Positions 45,800-57,335 of a stretch of 64,000 nucleotides of DNA are shown here, in pieces. Made by a program: the position numbers and the translations under genes. The notes under the pieces are model-generated. The model searched no databases. It worked only from the letters and a program-made list of their open reading frames with translations, and was not told where the DNA came from. Within the stretch, counting starts at the first letter, position 1, and each line of letters begins with the position of its first letter. The stretch is from NCBI GenBank assembly GCA_007258455.2, contig VDFB02193867.1:563845291-563909290 (forward strand), read 5' to 3'. This DNA comes from Sequoia sempervirens. Lineage: Eukaryota > Streptophyta > Pinopsida > Cupressales > Cupressaceae.

Positions 45800-48139
45800 A
45801 TGGAGCAGCATTTGCAAATCAACATCACTCAGCTGCATGCAAATTTGAATAAGAGACTGAAGAAGCCATTGCAGCAATTCGTGTTGGTAGATAGATGTTG
45901 GATCCATTGCACTTGCAGGCATAGTGAATTGGAGTGTCTAACATTCTTGGACAAAATTAAGAAGGTCTTGCAAGGAGAAATTCCCTTTTGGGAAATATAC
46001 CAGCCCTTAGCTCCCAAAGATCCGGAAGAGGAATTGCAAACCATGGCAATTGATGCTTTCAAGGAGTTGATCCAAAGATGTTTGGGTAGCAAGGACGGAC
46101 CAAGATTGGAGGAGGTACTAATGTCAAGTTGGTACAGATTTCACAATGCACCCCATTCTGAATTCACTTGCTCGTCATGCACAAAAATCATCGCTCAAGC
46201 TAGGGGTTGTTCGAACAAGTTGGAGTAGCCAACTCTCAATGAGGAGAAGTTATCCAATGAGGCAGAAGAGTTGTCAACATCCGGAGGATAGCAAAATAAA
46301 GATGAAACAAGAAATTTGACACAAGTTGGTGTTGGGACAGTAGACATAGAAAATGAAAACCAAGAGGGAGGAGCTAAAAGTATTGGGACAGCAAGTTGCA
46401 TTGATGAAAATTTGATTGTAACCAATTTAGTAGATTTTCCCTCCATTGAAGAAGAGCAGTCCTCCACTCAAGAACAGGAATGAATGGCAATTGAAGATGA
46501 ATTAATAGAATTTGTAGCAATATATGCTAGGACAGCCAACGTGAATGCTGAAAATGAAGAAGAGGAGGCTGAAAGCCTTGGGGCAGCAGAAGGAGATGAT
46601 CAAAGCATGAGCAAAGTCAGGTCGGAAGACCTCTCCTTCATAAATGGCAGTGATCGAGAATCTAAAAATGCAGATTTGGGGGAGTGGGAACAACCACTCG
46701 CTATGGCTGTCTACCATCATACTTCTTTTTCAAGTGATGAGGAGGACCCGATCATGGATAGATATGACCAACTAGTCTCCAGACTAGTGAGGGATTGGAC
46801 TGAGTTGAAATACCAAGTTGATTTGGAGATATTGTTGCTCCCAAATTGGTGTTGACTCCATGATTCATCGCACTCAGAGCTCACATGTAAGTTATGCCAA
46901 GAGGCCATTGAGCAAGTCAAGGGACAAGGGGCACAACCAGGCACACCACCTCCCGCAGCCACTTCAAGGGTTGAGGAAGAAGACCAAAATCCCAAATCAA
47001 GTGATGGCTTAGCTGAAGGTAGACCTCAAGAGGATGTTGGGGCAGAAATAGAAGGACAGTAATATAGTCTCAGACTTCCGAGCGATGGAGTAGATCAAGC
47101 GAGAATGTTGTCCACCAGTCACCAAGAAGTTCTTCCTCTTAAAGAGCAGTTGTGTACCATGGACGATGGACTTTTTGGCGAGTCTTCAGAGGGAAATTGT
47201 GTAGTAGACTTTGGTCCCCTTGATGAGGTGCCATCAATTGATGACTTCTTTCCATTGGGAGCTGCACTACGGAGGTATGCTCATGTTGAGGAAGAGCACA
47301 TCCTAGAAGACGGTAGTGATGAATACATACTCTTTGAGCCCTTCAACAATGATGCACTAGAGTTTCCAAATTGGGAGAGGAGCTCCTTCTCCATTTACAA
47401 CGATAGTGATCAAGAGGAAACAAGTGGGTGCCATGAGGAGATACATGAACAACAAAAGGAAGAAGATAAAGGTGGAGGTGTTTTAGTGACTACCAACAAA
47501 TAGGATGAGCTTGGTCAACCACGGGCTGCAACTGAGTGTCCTTCCGCCTCAATCCTTGCAGATTCTCCTTCACAACCAGAGAGCTAGAATGAGATGGATT
47601 CATGCATGTCATCATCCCATGACATTGAACGTCACAAAAATTAGGTAAACACTTGGGAAGGGAAATGGGACAGCATGTTGCCCCTTGAAGACAACAATCA
47701 AGAAGAGGTTCCGGCAACAGAAACCCACGTAGATGAGGTGTACTTCCTCGATGAACAACTAGTGGAGTTTATGGATCCCATTGGTAGATTAAAAGAGTTG
47801 TTTGCTGCCCCATCCTCCTAGCCTTATGAAAGCTCAATGTTTGAAGTGTTGCACCCTCCACTGCGCCTACCCGAGGCTGCCAATGCAACAATCAGGGATG
47901 TTATGCTCACTCTCGACTATCCAACACTGCCACCTCTATGTGAAGACGTTCAGGTTTTATCCTTCCCTGCCCCTATTATTTCTCATAATTACACTTATTA
48001 TTTTGATTATGGGAACAAGGGAAAACAAACATATTTATGGATTAATCATGGGTTCAATGAGCCTCCTCAATTGCTAATTTTTTATGATGATGTGGTTGAA
48101 TTTGAGTGCTGCAACATTGAATTTTTTTTCGGAATATAA
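45800..48139 (+). pseudogene. level 3 internal protein, about 780 codons, unrecognised
   Basis: The open pieces starting at 45773, 46484, 47105 and 47837 are all in one frame, separated only by about nine stops. I choose ATG 45800 (MEQHLQINITQLH). The N-terminal third contains a repeated motif W..(x)H-x3/4-H-S-E-[LF]-x-C-x2-C: IHCTCRHSELEC, FHNAPHSEFTCSSC and LHDSSHSELTCKLC, possibly zinc-binding. The middle is acidic (EDELIEFVAIYARTANVNAENEEEE). The C-terminal part has FEVLHPPLRLPEAANATI and aromatic-rich SHNYTYYFDYGNKGKQTYLW. No similarity to gag, protease or pol that I can see. It could be a gag substitute. Confidence 0.65.
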
Positions 48140-49221
48140 AGATAAATTTGCATGGTTAAGAATGATAACGATTGTCCGTTTACTTGTGCATGCTTTCCAA
48201 AATCCAATGAGTGTTAATGTCAACTTTCCTTGCCTGAACATAATGCTTTGTAAATATCTTTGTACATAGCTCATTTTTGAGTAGTATAGGTTTCTTGTAA
48301 ATACTCTGCTTTCCTGCTTTCCTTAAGCTAGTTGGTGTGTGTAGGTTGCTCGCTTTGTAGGTTGTTTTCCTTTCGTTTGCTTTCGCTTTGTTGCTGCTTT
48401 TCTTGGGGTCCCTTTGCTTTTAGCTAGGCACATCTGTGCGCACAACAACCATACTTATCGCCTGGGGTTGTTTTACGTATTTCTTTGTCAAACTCTAATC
48501 AAGTTTTCAGAGTGGATGGTGAAGATCTTCTGTTAGTGTCAAGTCATCTGGGTGTTTGATTCAAAGAGGATAAATTGTTGGTTTAGTTTGACTCTGACGT
48601 ATTCTGAAATCTTATAGCTATTACATGTCTTAAGAATTCAACGGTCACTATAAGGCCTTTTGTGAAGTCTAGTTAAGTTAAAAATCTAAAATTCTGCTCC
48701 AGTGCCACTGTGATTCTCAGCCCTGAGGATGAGCTTCAATGCTTGTGGGTTGAAATAAAAGAGCTAAAAAGAGAAAATAAAGAAATAAAGAAAACATTGA
48801 AAATTAAAAGAAAAAGAAAATTCAACTTTTCAGGGGTATCTGAGCAACTCTACCGGGGCTATGGACGCCCAGCTGGCAGTAGAGCAATGTTTAGGAGAAT
48901 CACAACGACAACCTCGTCGGGGCTATGGATGCCTGACTGGCAGGGAGGCAATGTCCCGAATGCTTTTGGAGTTAGAATAAACTACGTAGCTTAACTTGAC
49001 GGAGCTTGGGTTCTTGTAGCAACCGAAGGATGGGAATTAATGCAATTGCACACACTTGGATTTTTACCATACTGAAGGTTGGGTTGGCTAGTGGTTTTGA
49101 TCCTTTGGTTGGGCGTCTGGTTTGTTTTCCCTAGCATGAAGGTCGAAACCAGAGATTTTGGGTTCGTGATTCCAGTTTATTATCAAAATGCTCTTGAGCA
49201 TTTCTCCAGTGAGTCGCCATT
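48140..49221 (+). other. level 3 3' internal region
   Basis: T/G-rich noncoding stretch, then a 94-codon ORF (48710-48994) with a lysine-rich helix (ELKRENKEIKKTLKIKRKRK). It has two similar blocks, ctaccggggctatggacg and cgtcggggctatggatg, about 80 bp apart. No domain recognised, and no purine tract next to the LTR. Confidence 0.45.
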
Positions 49222-49987
49222 TGTTGTGCATGTTTTGCACACACGCCCCACCATAGGCAGGGACCCCCTTGTTTTTTTGCTCCTGATAGGCTGCTTTGGG
49301 CCTATCTTGTTTTGTGTGCCCCATTTCCAAGCCCAAATTGGTCATGTGCCATCAAACGATCAAATCCCCTACCCAAATTCACCTACTTGGGGTATTCAAA
49401 TCTGCAGACAAATAAAGTCCCCCATCCCCTTTCTGCCTTTTGTCATGCTTTGGCTATTTTAGAAACATCTGTGGACCCCTGTCGGTCTAGTTTCCACATT
49501 TTTGGCTTTGGGGACAACTTTTTGGTGGATTTAGGATGTGTTTGGGGTGTTTCAATGAACTGCAAAGGTTTCGTCAAAGTTTGGTTGAATTTCGATGGTT
49601 TCAGAACTTTTCCTCCAGAATTCCCTTCCTCCTTGGCTATTTAGAAACATCCGTGGACCCCCGTCGCTCCCGTTTCCTCATTTTTGACATTGGGGTCACC
49701 TTTTTTTGGATCTAGGATGTGTTTGAAGTACATAAATGAACTGCCAAGGTTTCGTCAAAGTCTGGTTGAGTTTCGATGGTTTCAGAACTTTTCCTCTGGA
49801 ATTCCCTTCCTCCTTGGCTGTTTGGAAACATCCGTGGACCCCCGTTGCTCTCGTTTCCTCATTTTTGACTTTGGGGTCACCTTTTTTTGTATCTGGGATG
49901 TGTTTGATGTGCTTAAATGAACTGCCAAGGTTTTGTCTAAGTTTGGTTAAGTTTTGGTGGTTTCAGAGCTTCATCCCCCTTTTACTG

Positions 49988-50695
49988 TTTTGGAACTTTC
50001 GGCGGCTGCCTCCATCCCAACGTTCGGAGCTCGGCCCCTCCATGGCCATTTCCGGGGTTCCGCCTCTCTGTCGCCCTTTTGGAACTTCCGATGGCCGCCT
50101 CCTTCCCGGCCTCCGAAGCCCGGCCCCTCTATGGCCGTTTCCGTGGTTTCGCCTCTCCGTCTCCGTTTTGGAACTTTTGGCAGCTGCCTCCTTCCCGGCC
50201 TCCGGAGCCCGGCCCCTCCATGGTCGTTTTCGGGGTTCCACCTCTCTGTTGCCATTTTGGAACTTCCGACGGCCACCTCCTTCCCGCCCTCCCTACCCCG
50301 GCCCCTCCGTGGCCGTTTCCGGGGTTCTGCCTCTTCGTCGCCGTTTTGAAACTTCTGACGGCTGCCTCCTTCTCAACCTTCGGAGCCCGGCCCCTCAGTG
50401 GCCATTTCCAGGGTTCCGCCTCTCCATCACCATTTTGGAACTTTCGATGGATGCCTCCTTCCCGGCCTCCGAAGCCCGGCCCCTCCGTGGCCGTTTCTGG
50501 GGTTCTGCCTCTCCTTCGCCATTTTGGAACTTCCAACAGCTGCCTCCTTCCCAGCCTTCGGAGCCCAGCCCCTCCGTCGCCATTTTCGGGGTTTTGCCTC
50601 TCCATCGCCATTTTGGAACTTCCAGCGGCTACCTCCTCCCGGCCTCTGGAGCCCGGCCCCTCCATGGCCATTTCTGGAAGTCTGTCCCTCCTTGG
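49988..50695. repeat. 89-bp GC-rich array, long version (3' LTR)
   Basis: Units begin at 49988, 50077, 50166, 50255, 50344, 50433, 50522 and 50611, exactly 89 bp apart. Because 89 is not a multiple of three and the unit lacks stops, long ORFs (322 and 344 codons on plus, 180 on minus) arise in several frames at once. They are artefacts. Confidence 0.95.
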
Positions 50696-50696
50696 T

Positions 50697-51012
50697 TGTT
50701 TTGAACATCCGGGAGCCTGCCTCCTTCCTGGCTGTTTTGGACATCTAGGAGCTCGCCTTCTTCCTGGCTGTTTTGAACATCCGGGAGCCTGCCTCCTTCT
50801 TGGCTGTTTTGAACATCCGGGAGCCCGCCTCTTTCCTAGCTGTTTTGAACATCCAGGAGCCCGCCTCCTTCCTGGCTATTTTGAACATCCGGGAGCTCAC
50901 CTTCTTCTCGACTGTTTTGAACATCCAAGAGCCTACCTCCTTCCCGGCTGTTTTGAACATCCAGGAGCTCGCCTCCTTCCTGGTTGTTTTGAACATCCGG
51001 GAGCGCGCCTAC
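50697..51012. repeat. 36-bp tandem array (3' LTR)
   Basis: Nine units from 50699 to 51012, the same number as in the 5' LTR, unlike the 89-bp array. Confidence 0.92.
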
Positions 51013-51610
51013 GTTTTGGCTTTCGTCCGCTGTCTACCTTCTGGCTTTCTTTCATCGTCTTTCCGCCCTCTGGCGCTCGCACCCTTGAGGCACGCATTAA
51101 TGTTTATGGTTGAAATGAGCTCCAAATATGAATATCAAGATATTTTGATGATGCATGGATAGATCTAACAAGGAATTTGTAGGTTTGACTGACATTTTCC
51201 TTAACTCATGTATAAATGCACTTATGACACTTCGTGTTTGTAGGAGTCAAAAAACCTTCTATAGGTCTATCGAAGAGGCCCATTGAGGGAGTTGTCCTCC
51301 CTTTTTCTAGATGATGATGATTTCTAAGGAGCTTTTCGCCCAAATCAGGGGCCACCATTCCATTGATGCCAATCGTCAACAGATTCATTTGATCAAAGGA
51401 AGAACACTGCAAGCACATCAAGCAAAAGACAACTTTCAGGCAGTTTTAGCTACAGTGATAAGGGAAATCAGCTAAATGACAAAATAGGGAAAATACAAGG
51501 AATGTATTTTAAATTGCTAGATAATGAGGGGTAGGTGAAACCCTAATGTAATTGAATCTGGGCCATTTGATGTAATTGAATCCTAGCCACTCATTTGGGC
51601 TTTGGAAAAC

Positions 51611-51618
51611 TATAAATA
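51611..51618 (+). promoter_or_regulatory. TATA box of level 3 3' LTR
   Basis: TATAAATA plus ggggcttgcccc, identical to the 5' LTR copy. Confidence 0.65.
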
Positions 51619-52472
51619 GGGGCTTGCCCCTCATTTGTAAGGGTTGGAGAATTGATGTAAAGACATTGTGCAACAATAGAAAGCAACATTGCATGATTTA
51701 TGGGTGTTCCTTTTGAGTTTGCTCTTTATGTATGCATGGTTCACCTTCCATGTTAGTTTTAGTGTTAGTTTCTTGAATGGGAGTGGTGATGGTGTTTGCT
51801 GTTTTAGTATTTGATGGATTTCCAGCTCATGCTTTTTGTGGTTCATTGATGATGAGTCACTTTGCAAAGCTAGTCTAAGCTCATTACTTTATTGCTGCAA
51901 CTTAGTTCAATTACATGTGCATGATGTGCATGTGCAATTGTAAAATCTGCAGTCCTTAGAAGATTGCACTGGTTTTGTGCAACTGTAGGTTTCTCTTGGC
52001 CAAGCAAAACCCAATTTAGGGAAATCTGTCTACTTTAGCAGTCACCATTGTTACTGTTCATTCGTAGCTTAGGATTAGAATAGCTTTCTTAACCCTTCTC
52101 CTTTTGCTATTTTTTTTAATCCTTGGTTAGAATAGGACCCAAAGCATCACCATGAAGCTAAATCAGATGAACTTGATGAGTTTCAACTTGCTATTTTGAG
52201 TGGACAGCCACTATTCATTCACTTTCAACACTTTGAAACTGCATTTGCAAAACCAACTTCCATGCATTGTAACTCATCCATAAGTTCGCCTTATGATTCC
52301 AACAAATCACATCAAACAACTAGGATATTCCAAGCACTGTCAAGACCTGACATCTGAGAGACCTTGGGATAGTGTTCTGCAATCTGATTGTGGAAGATTG
52401 TCTTTCAAGAGAGGTAGTGCACCTACACACTACTTGTGTTGAAAAGTGCATAAAAAACACATCAACAGTACC

Positions 52473-55400
52473 TTCTGGGAATCTAAGTTCCAATGCACCA
52501 CTTCGATAAGCCCACTCAATGGATCAATTGGTCACTACAAAACAAGGTTTCTATTTCAGATTTTCCGTTTGTGGAGATTGACCCATACGACAAGAGTCCT
52601 CTTTTAGATCCATCTCGTTAGAGCCAACTGCGTGATCCCGACGTTTACTCCAATACCCACATTTATATCTAGGTTGGAAATACTCTTGGCTTTAGAGTGT
52701 TACCGTTTGAGTCGTTCCCTTGGGTGAGTACTTTTTCCTGAAGGCAGGCCCTCTAGGATAAACAAAAGTGAGTAAAGACAAAATCCATAACTTGATCAAT
52801 CTTTGTGTGGCAACAAAGAGAGAATAAACACGATGATGCTTTACTCACACTCACACAATATTTTGTTCAATTTTAAACCCAAATCGAAATGTGGAGGTGA
52901 TTGCTTTGTCTCAACCTAAAATCATGAAAAAGGCCTTTTGATTCTCAAGATCGCTATAAAGCGCAAGAGAAGCACATACGTCCTTTTTCAATGCCTTTAG
53001 TTTAAGTAAGCCTTCACAAAAAACAACGTTTGCACTTGTTATTTTTAAATCCACAAAGCAGAATGTGAGTTCTTTTTAGGCACCAAAAGACAAGTGAAAG
53101 ATACTTTATTCAATTGTTAATCCAAGAAACAAAATCTAGTAGGTTGTGATCCTGAAGTTTGTTTTAGCCTTTGCAAGAATTGGAAAGTTTTTTTTTAAAA
53201 CCAAACGAAAATTAGTGTCCTAAGAATGAAAAAATAATGATCCCTTGGAGAAGTGTTTAAAAACACTTTGATCTTTCAATCTGTCATCTTCATGCTTCAT
53301 TTTTCTTCGTTATCCTTCTTCATTTTTGTTGTTTTCCTTTGTTTTCACCTTCCTCGCTTTCCTTCACTTTCCTTCATTTTCACCTATTAAACAAAATGCA
53401 AGCATGTGGGGATTAATAGTTCATTTTAATCCTTGATTTCACCCAAAAGAACAATCTCAAATAATAGAGGCTCAATGTTTTTAGACTAACAAATAATGAA
53501 GATCAATATAATCCAATATCGATTTCAAATAAAAGAATGATCTCAAATAATAAAGACTCAAGGATTAATAATATAAAAAAAGTATTTAACAAGAGTCCTT
53601 TATGCTTTGAAGAGAATATTAGTCAAAACAAGATTTTATGTGGTATTCAATGCTTTTGTTTTCAAAAGAAAATTTCAAATCCCTTTGGCATTAATAACAT
53701 GATTGCGACATCCCTTTCAAAGCAAGCCAAGCAGATTTCGCCTTCCACCAAGATTTATTACCAAATTTTAGACTAAAAGAAAAGTCATCTACATTTATTG
53801 GCTGCAATCAATGACGAAGTGGACTGAGATAGCCTAATAAGCTTCTGTGTTTGTCAAGCTACAACTAGAGATTCTATAAATGTGTTGCCTTCTACTTTAG
53901 TCCAATCACAATAAATAGCTTTCTTACAAAAAAAAGAAACTGTGACTTTCAGATTGTTGGTCCGATATTAAATGAGGTTACCAACATAGTCATCCAAAAC
54001 TTATTCATAGTTCTGCCAGCAAAGATCCTGATTCATTTTCTGATGCCAAAGATTGTGTATAAGTTTATTGTCACTCCAATTAATGAAAAATGGTTGATTC
54101 ATTTTAAAAGACAACAAAAGCGCCCTAAAAAACTCCTTATTATATCGAGCAGGAACTAAGGGATATTCATTGCATTAAATCTTTCCCAATTCATATGCAA
54201 ATCATGACTCTCACGGCCTAGTATTCTAACACGTTTCTTAGCTCGAAATGAATCTTCACACATAAAATGATTACTTTATTTGAAATAAAATATTCAGCCT
54301 ATAGCGCTGCTTGGAAACTATTTACACCCAAAAGATGTGTGCCAGCAAACATTTTAAGAATGTAAACTGAAAATCAAAAAGACACGTCGGATCTCCACTT
54401 AATTTTTTTTGTCTTATGTTGCCATAAGTTGTGAAATAATTTATGTTTTGTTCTGATTGATGGTAATAGTAGGCCGGTTATACAGGTTGTGAAAGCCTTT
54501 ATCACCTAGATTACTTGGATGGTGGAAAATTTGATAAAAGGAAAAAGTAGCTTATGTTGATATCCTAAGGAATCTCAATGCCATGTGCTAGACTGGTGGC
54601 TATGTACTGTCTATGATCTAGATCCGACCAGTCGATGGTAGTCAGATGGGCAGGCCTAGAAAGCCTTAAAGATCTGGCGCTCGCTCACCGTTTCATTTCT
54701 TGGCCTCTTATACTCTCTTTGTTTTCTCTGATCTTTCTACTTTTCCAAGCTTGAACTGGGTTATTTTCTGCATGTGATAAGAAGATAAAGCATGTTGCGT
54801 ATTTTGCTTCTGCCCTCATGAGAAAGCTTCAGCCCTGTTGGATGCCTTACAAACATTCAGATATTTATAGCATTCATCTACAGGGAGGATATTATCAGGG
54901 ATTAGTCACATCACCTTTTCTATGACCTCAACCATGCAAAACAAGAACTTGTTGATATACAGCGGAGGAGTGTTTATTGGTCAATAGGCATTAGCGTATG
55001 ATTGAGGAGGTGTTTGTGTATGGCTTCATTTTGGAAGATTACCACCTAGTACCTCACACCTTATTAACCTGGCCGCATCCTAAGACACTCTCGCTATGTA
55101 AATTGAGACATGTTTGGTAATTGACTACTGAAGAATAAGAAAGTAATGTGACCTTTTGAAATCTCCTATGCCTCAAAGATGTGATCTCCAACAATACACT
55201 ATTCGTACAACCATATGCTAAAAAAGCTTTGCTGAAAAAATATTTCCTACCTGCACCCATATGATGACTTTGGTAGAAGCTATGCCCATCTATCAGAGGA
55301 AAATGGATTCAGAGAGTGCAATAAATGCAAGACACACACAAACTGATTTTTAATTAGAAGCCAAAAGCATTTATATTAAAATCAATGTAGTTAGAACACA

Positions 55401-55774
55401 CCTACACAAATATGAAACTTTGGTACAAGGTATGGACATCCATCAAAGAAATATGAATTCAAAGAGTGCAATAAATGCAAGGTACGCACAAACTAGCTTT
55501 CAGCAAAAGAAACGTTTATATCAAAATCATAGTAGTTAGAACAGTTGAGAGATAACATGGAATGATTTCAATTTTTGTGTAGATAGATCACCCCAAGCCT
55601 TAAAATTTATCAAGAAAAGAAAAATGGATTTTATATTCCTATGGAAACCTTAGATTCCCCTCTAATCATAGTGAAATAATTAATAGATAAGCTTAAAAAC
55701 AAAAAACAAAAAAACTGTGAGTTGAAGATTCTTTTGAACCAACGTATGTCATACGAATACGACAGAGGTTCAAA
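52473..55774 (-). other. level 2 leader, right part
   Basis: No gene. 52690-53090 resembles the gypsy leader near 7990-8260 (traces of ttcccttgggtgagtac and gagttctttttag). A tandem duplication of about 150 bp lies at 55262-55551, listed separately. Confidence 0.5.
55262..55551. repeat. 150-bp tandem duplication in level 2 leader
   Basis: Two diverged copies (actttggta at 55267 and 55417; gagtgcaataaatgcaag in both). Confidence 0.75.
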
Positions 55775-55791
55775 CCCTCCCTCTAGCGCCG
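55763..55791 (-). promoter_or_regulatory. primer-binding site of level 2 element
   Basis: Minus strand CGGCGCTAGAGGGAGGG starts 3 bases after the LTR. It matches the level 3 site except for a few bases, so the same tRNA primer is likely. The complementarity-like stretch runs on into ggttcaaaccc (plus 55768-55778), which fits a tRNA T-arm. Confidence 0.65.
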
Positions 55792-55794
55792 TAA

Positions 55795-56807
55795 TGTAGA
55801 TGTCAAAATCTAAATTTGCTCAAACAAACAACTATTAGTAAACTTTAAGAAAATCGAATAAGACATCCCTATGAAATACCGAATCATGCTTCATAATGCA
55901 ATCAAAACAAAAAAATATCAAATGAAATAAATGAAAGCATAAGGAAGCAAGAATCAAACTCTATCTCATATTGGATTGGTGCTATTGTGGAAAATAGCCC
56001 TTTCCCAATCCTTGGTTAAGCTCTATGATGAAATTGCTATGAAGAATGATATGAAATGCTAAGATGGGCAAAATTAGCTCTCAATTAGAGAGTAACCTTG
56101 CCTGAGATTGTGGATCAAGTTGTGGAGGATTTGTTGATGAATGAAGCTCTCTATTTGTAGATTCTCAAATGCTAAGAGTGCTCATAAGAGAGCAATGTGG
56201 GATAAAAAACAAGCCAATGAAAAGAGGCCACTTGTCATCATGTCATAGGTTGAGGGATGTGCAAGATTTGGGAAATGTGCCCAAGAGGAGGAAATTTCAA
56301 ATTTGAATTTGAGAGTTAATGCTTAGTTTGACCTTTGCAAGGGACATATAAGAGACATTAATTGCTTTGTTGGATGTACATGTCCACTTGATTTTGAATT
56401 CAAACTTGAGGGAATATTCCCCAAAAATGCCATGTTGATGGAAAATGTTGATTTTAATAAATCAATAAATTGATTTATTGGTGCAAGTGGCAAAATCTAG
56501 GGAATGTGATGGGTAGTTAGGTTAGGCTAATTTAGGATTAGATTAGCTTAATGATGATTAGGTGAGTTTGACCAATTTGACTCAAATATTTGGATTTATT
56601 AAATCAAAGAGGGATGGAATATGCATTTGGGGATTTAATTAAATAATTTTTTGTTTATTTAATTAAAAGGATGATGTTAGACTTTGATTTATTTAATTTA
56701 AATGAATAACCTTAGGAATGAATTAAATAGTCCTAATTTACTTGGTGAATGGATGAGCTTTATTAATTTAATGAGTGGATGCATAATGTTAATTTTGCAT
56801 GTCTACA
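55795..56807 (-). repeat. 5' LTR of level 2 element
   Basis: 1013 bp, minus strand TGTAGACATGC...GACATCTACA. A weak TATA (CTACAAATAGAG, minus) lies near 56152. Partner of 34384-35391. Confidence 0.9.
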
Positions 56808-56809
56808 AT

Positions 56810-57302
56810 AGCAAATGAGTTTGGGCTGGTTGGATACATGGATAGTGATTCCGTAGAAAGTTTGGATGATAGGAAGAGCACATTGAGCTATGTGTTTCAT
56901 CTAGGTTTAGGAGTCATTTCATGGGCTTCCAAGAAATAACCTACATTTTCCCTATCTACAACAAAGGCTGAGTATATAGTAGCAAATGTAGGAGCATGCC
57001 AATCTATTTGGCTGAGAAGAATCTTGGTAGATTTGAAGGAAGAACAAGAGGATGGACTAGTAATCTTTTGTGACAATGTTTTATCAATAGCTTTGATGAA
57101 AAATCCTGTGTTTCATGGAAGAAGCAAGCGCATTGAAATAATGCATCATTTTATCAGAGAATTGGTTGAGAATGGTGAAATTAAAATGGCATGTTGCAGG
57201 TCTGAGCAATAGCTAGCAGACATATTCACCAAGCCTTTGAGCAAGGATAGTTTCAAGCACTTGAGAACCAGATTGGGCATTGTTGAGTTGGATCAAGATT
57301 GA
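56810..57302 (+). pseudogene. copia RNase H, continuation after the nested insertion
   Basis: Continues the split domain: GLVGYMDSDSVESLDDRKST, FSLSTTKAEYIVA, SIALMKNPVFHGRSKRIEI, HHFIRELVENGEI, then LADIFTKPLSKDSFKHLR and the natural end LDQD-TGA at 57302. Two internal stops (CAA to TAA after SKK, CAG to TAG after SEQ). Confidence 0.9.
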
Positions 57303-57325
57303 TCCTATTTTTTTAGCTCAGGACC

Positions 57326-57335
57326 AAAGGGGGAG
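57326..57335 (+). promoter_or_regulatory. polypurine tract of level 1 copia
   Basis: aaagggggag lies immediately before the 3' LTR, the plus-strand primer site. Confidence 0.85.

Larger units (their letters stand above)
42211..52467 (+). mobile_element. level 3: non-autonomous retrotransposon with 3.3-kb LTRs
   Basis: LTRs 42211-45550 and 49222-52467 (TGTTGTGCATG...ACACATCAACA) flank 3.67 kb of internal sequence. A perfect 5-bp target duplication GTACC sits at 42206-42210 and 52468-52472. A primer site follows the left LTR, so it is plus-strand. The interior encodes an unrecognised protein but no protease, RT, RNase H or integrase, so mobilisation must have relied on another element. I see no polypurine tract directly before 49222. 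Confidence 0.93.
49222..52467 (+). repeat. 3' LTR of level 3 element (3246 bp)
   Basis: Same ends and order as the 5' LTR. It differs mainly in the GC-rich block (eight 89-bp units, and lacks the diverged 43240-43730 stretch) and by scattered substitutions and small deletions. Confidence 0.93.
34384..56807 (-). mobile_element. level 2: 22.4-kb gypsy-derived non-autonomous element
   Basis: Direct terminal repeats 34384-35391 and 55795-56807 (about 1 kb, TGTAGA...TCTACA) flank 20 kb, of which 42211-52467 plus one target-duplication copy is a later insertion. The element proper is therefore about 12.2 kb. The primer site next to the right LTR and the polypurine tract next to the left one set the minus orientation. 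Target ACAAT is on both sides if a 3-bp overlap at the right junction is allowed. Protease, RT and RNase H are absent. Unrecognised ORFs and a trace of an integrase zinc finger remain. Confidence 0.88.

Noticed and set aside
49736..51113. Plus-strand ORFs of 322 and 344 codons and a minus-strand ORF of 180 codons
   Set aside because: They run through 89-bp and 36-bp arrays with no stops in several frames at once. Repeat artefacts, not genes.
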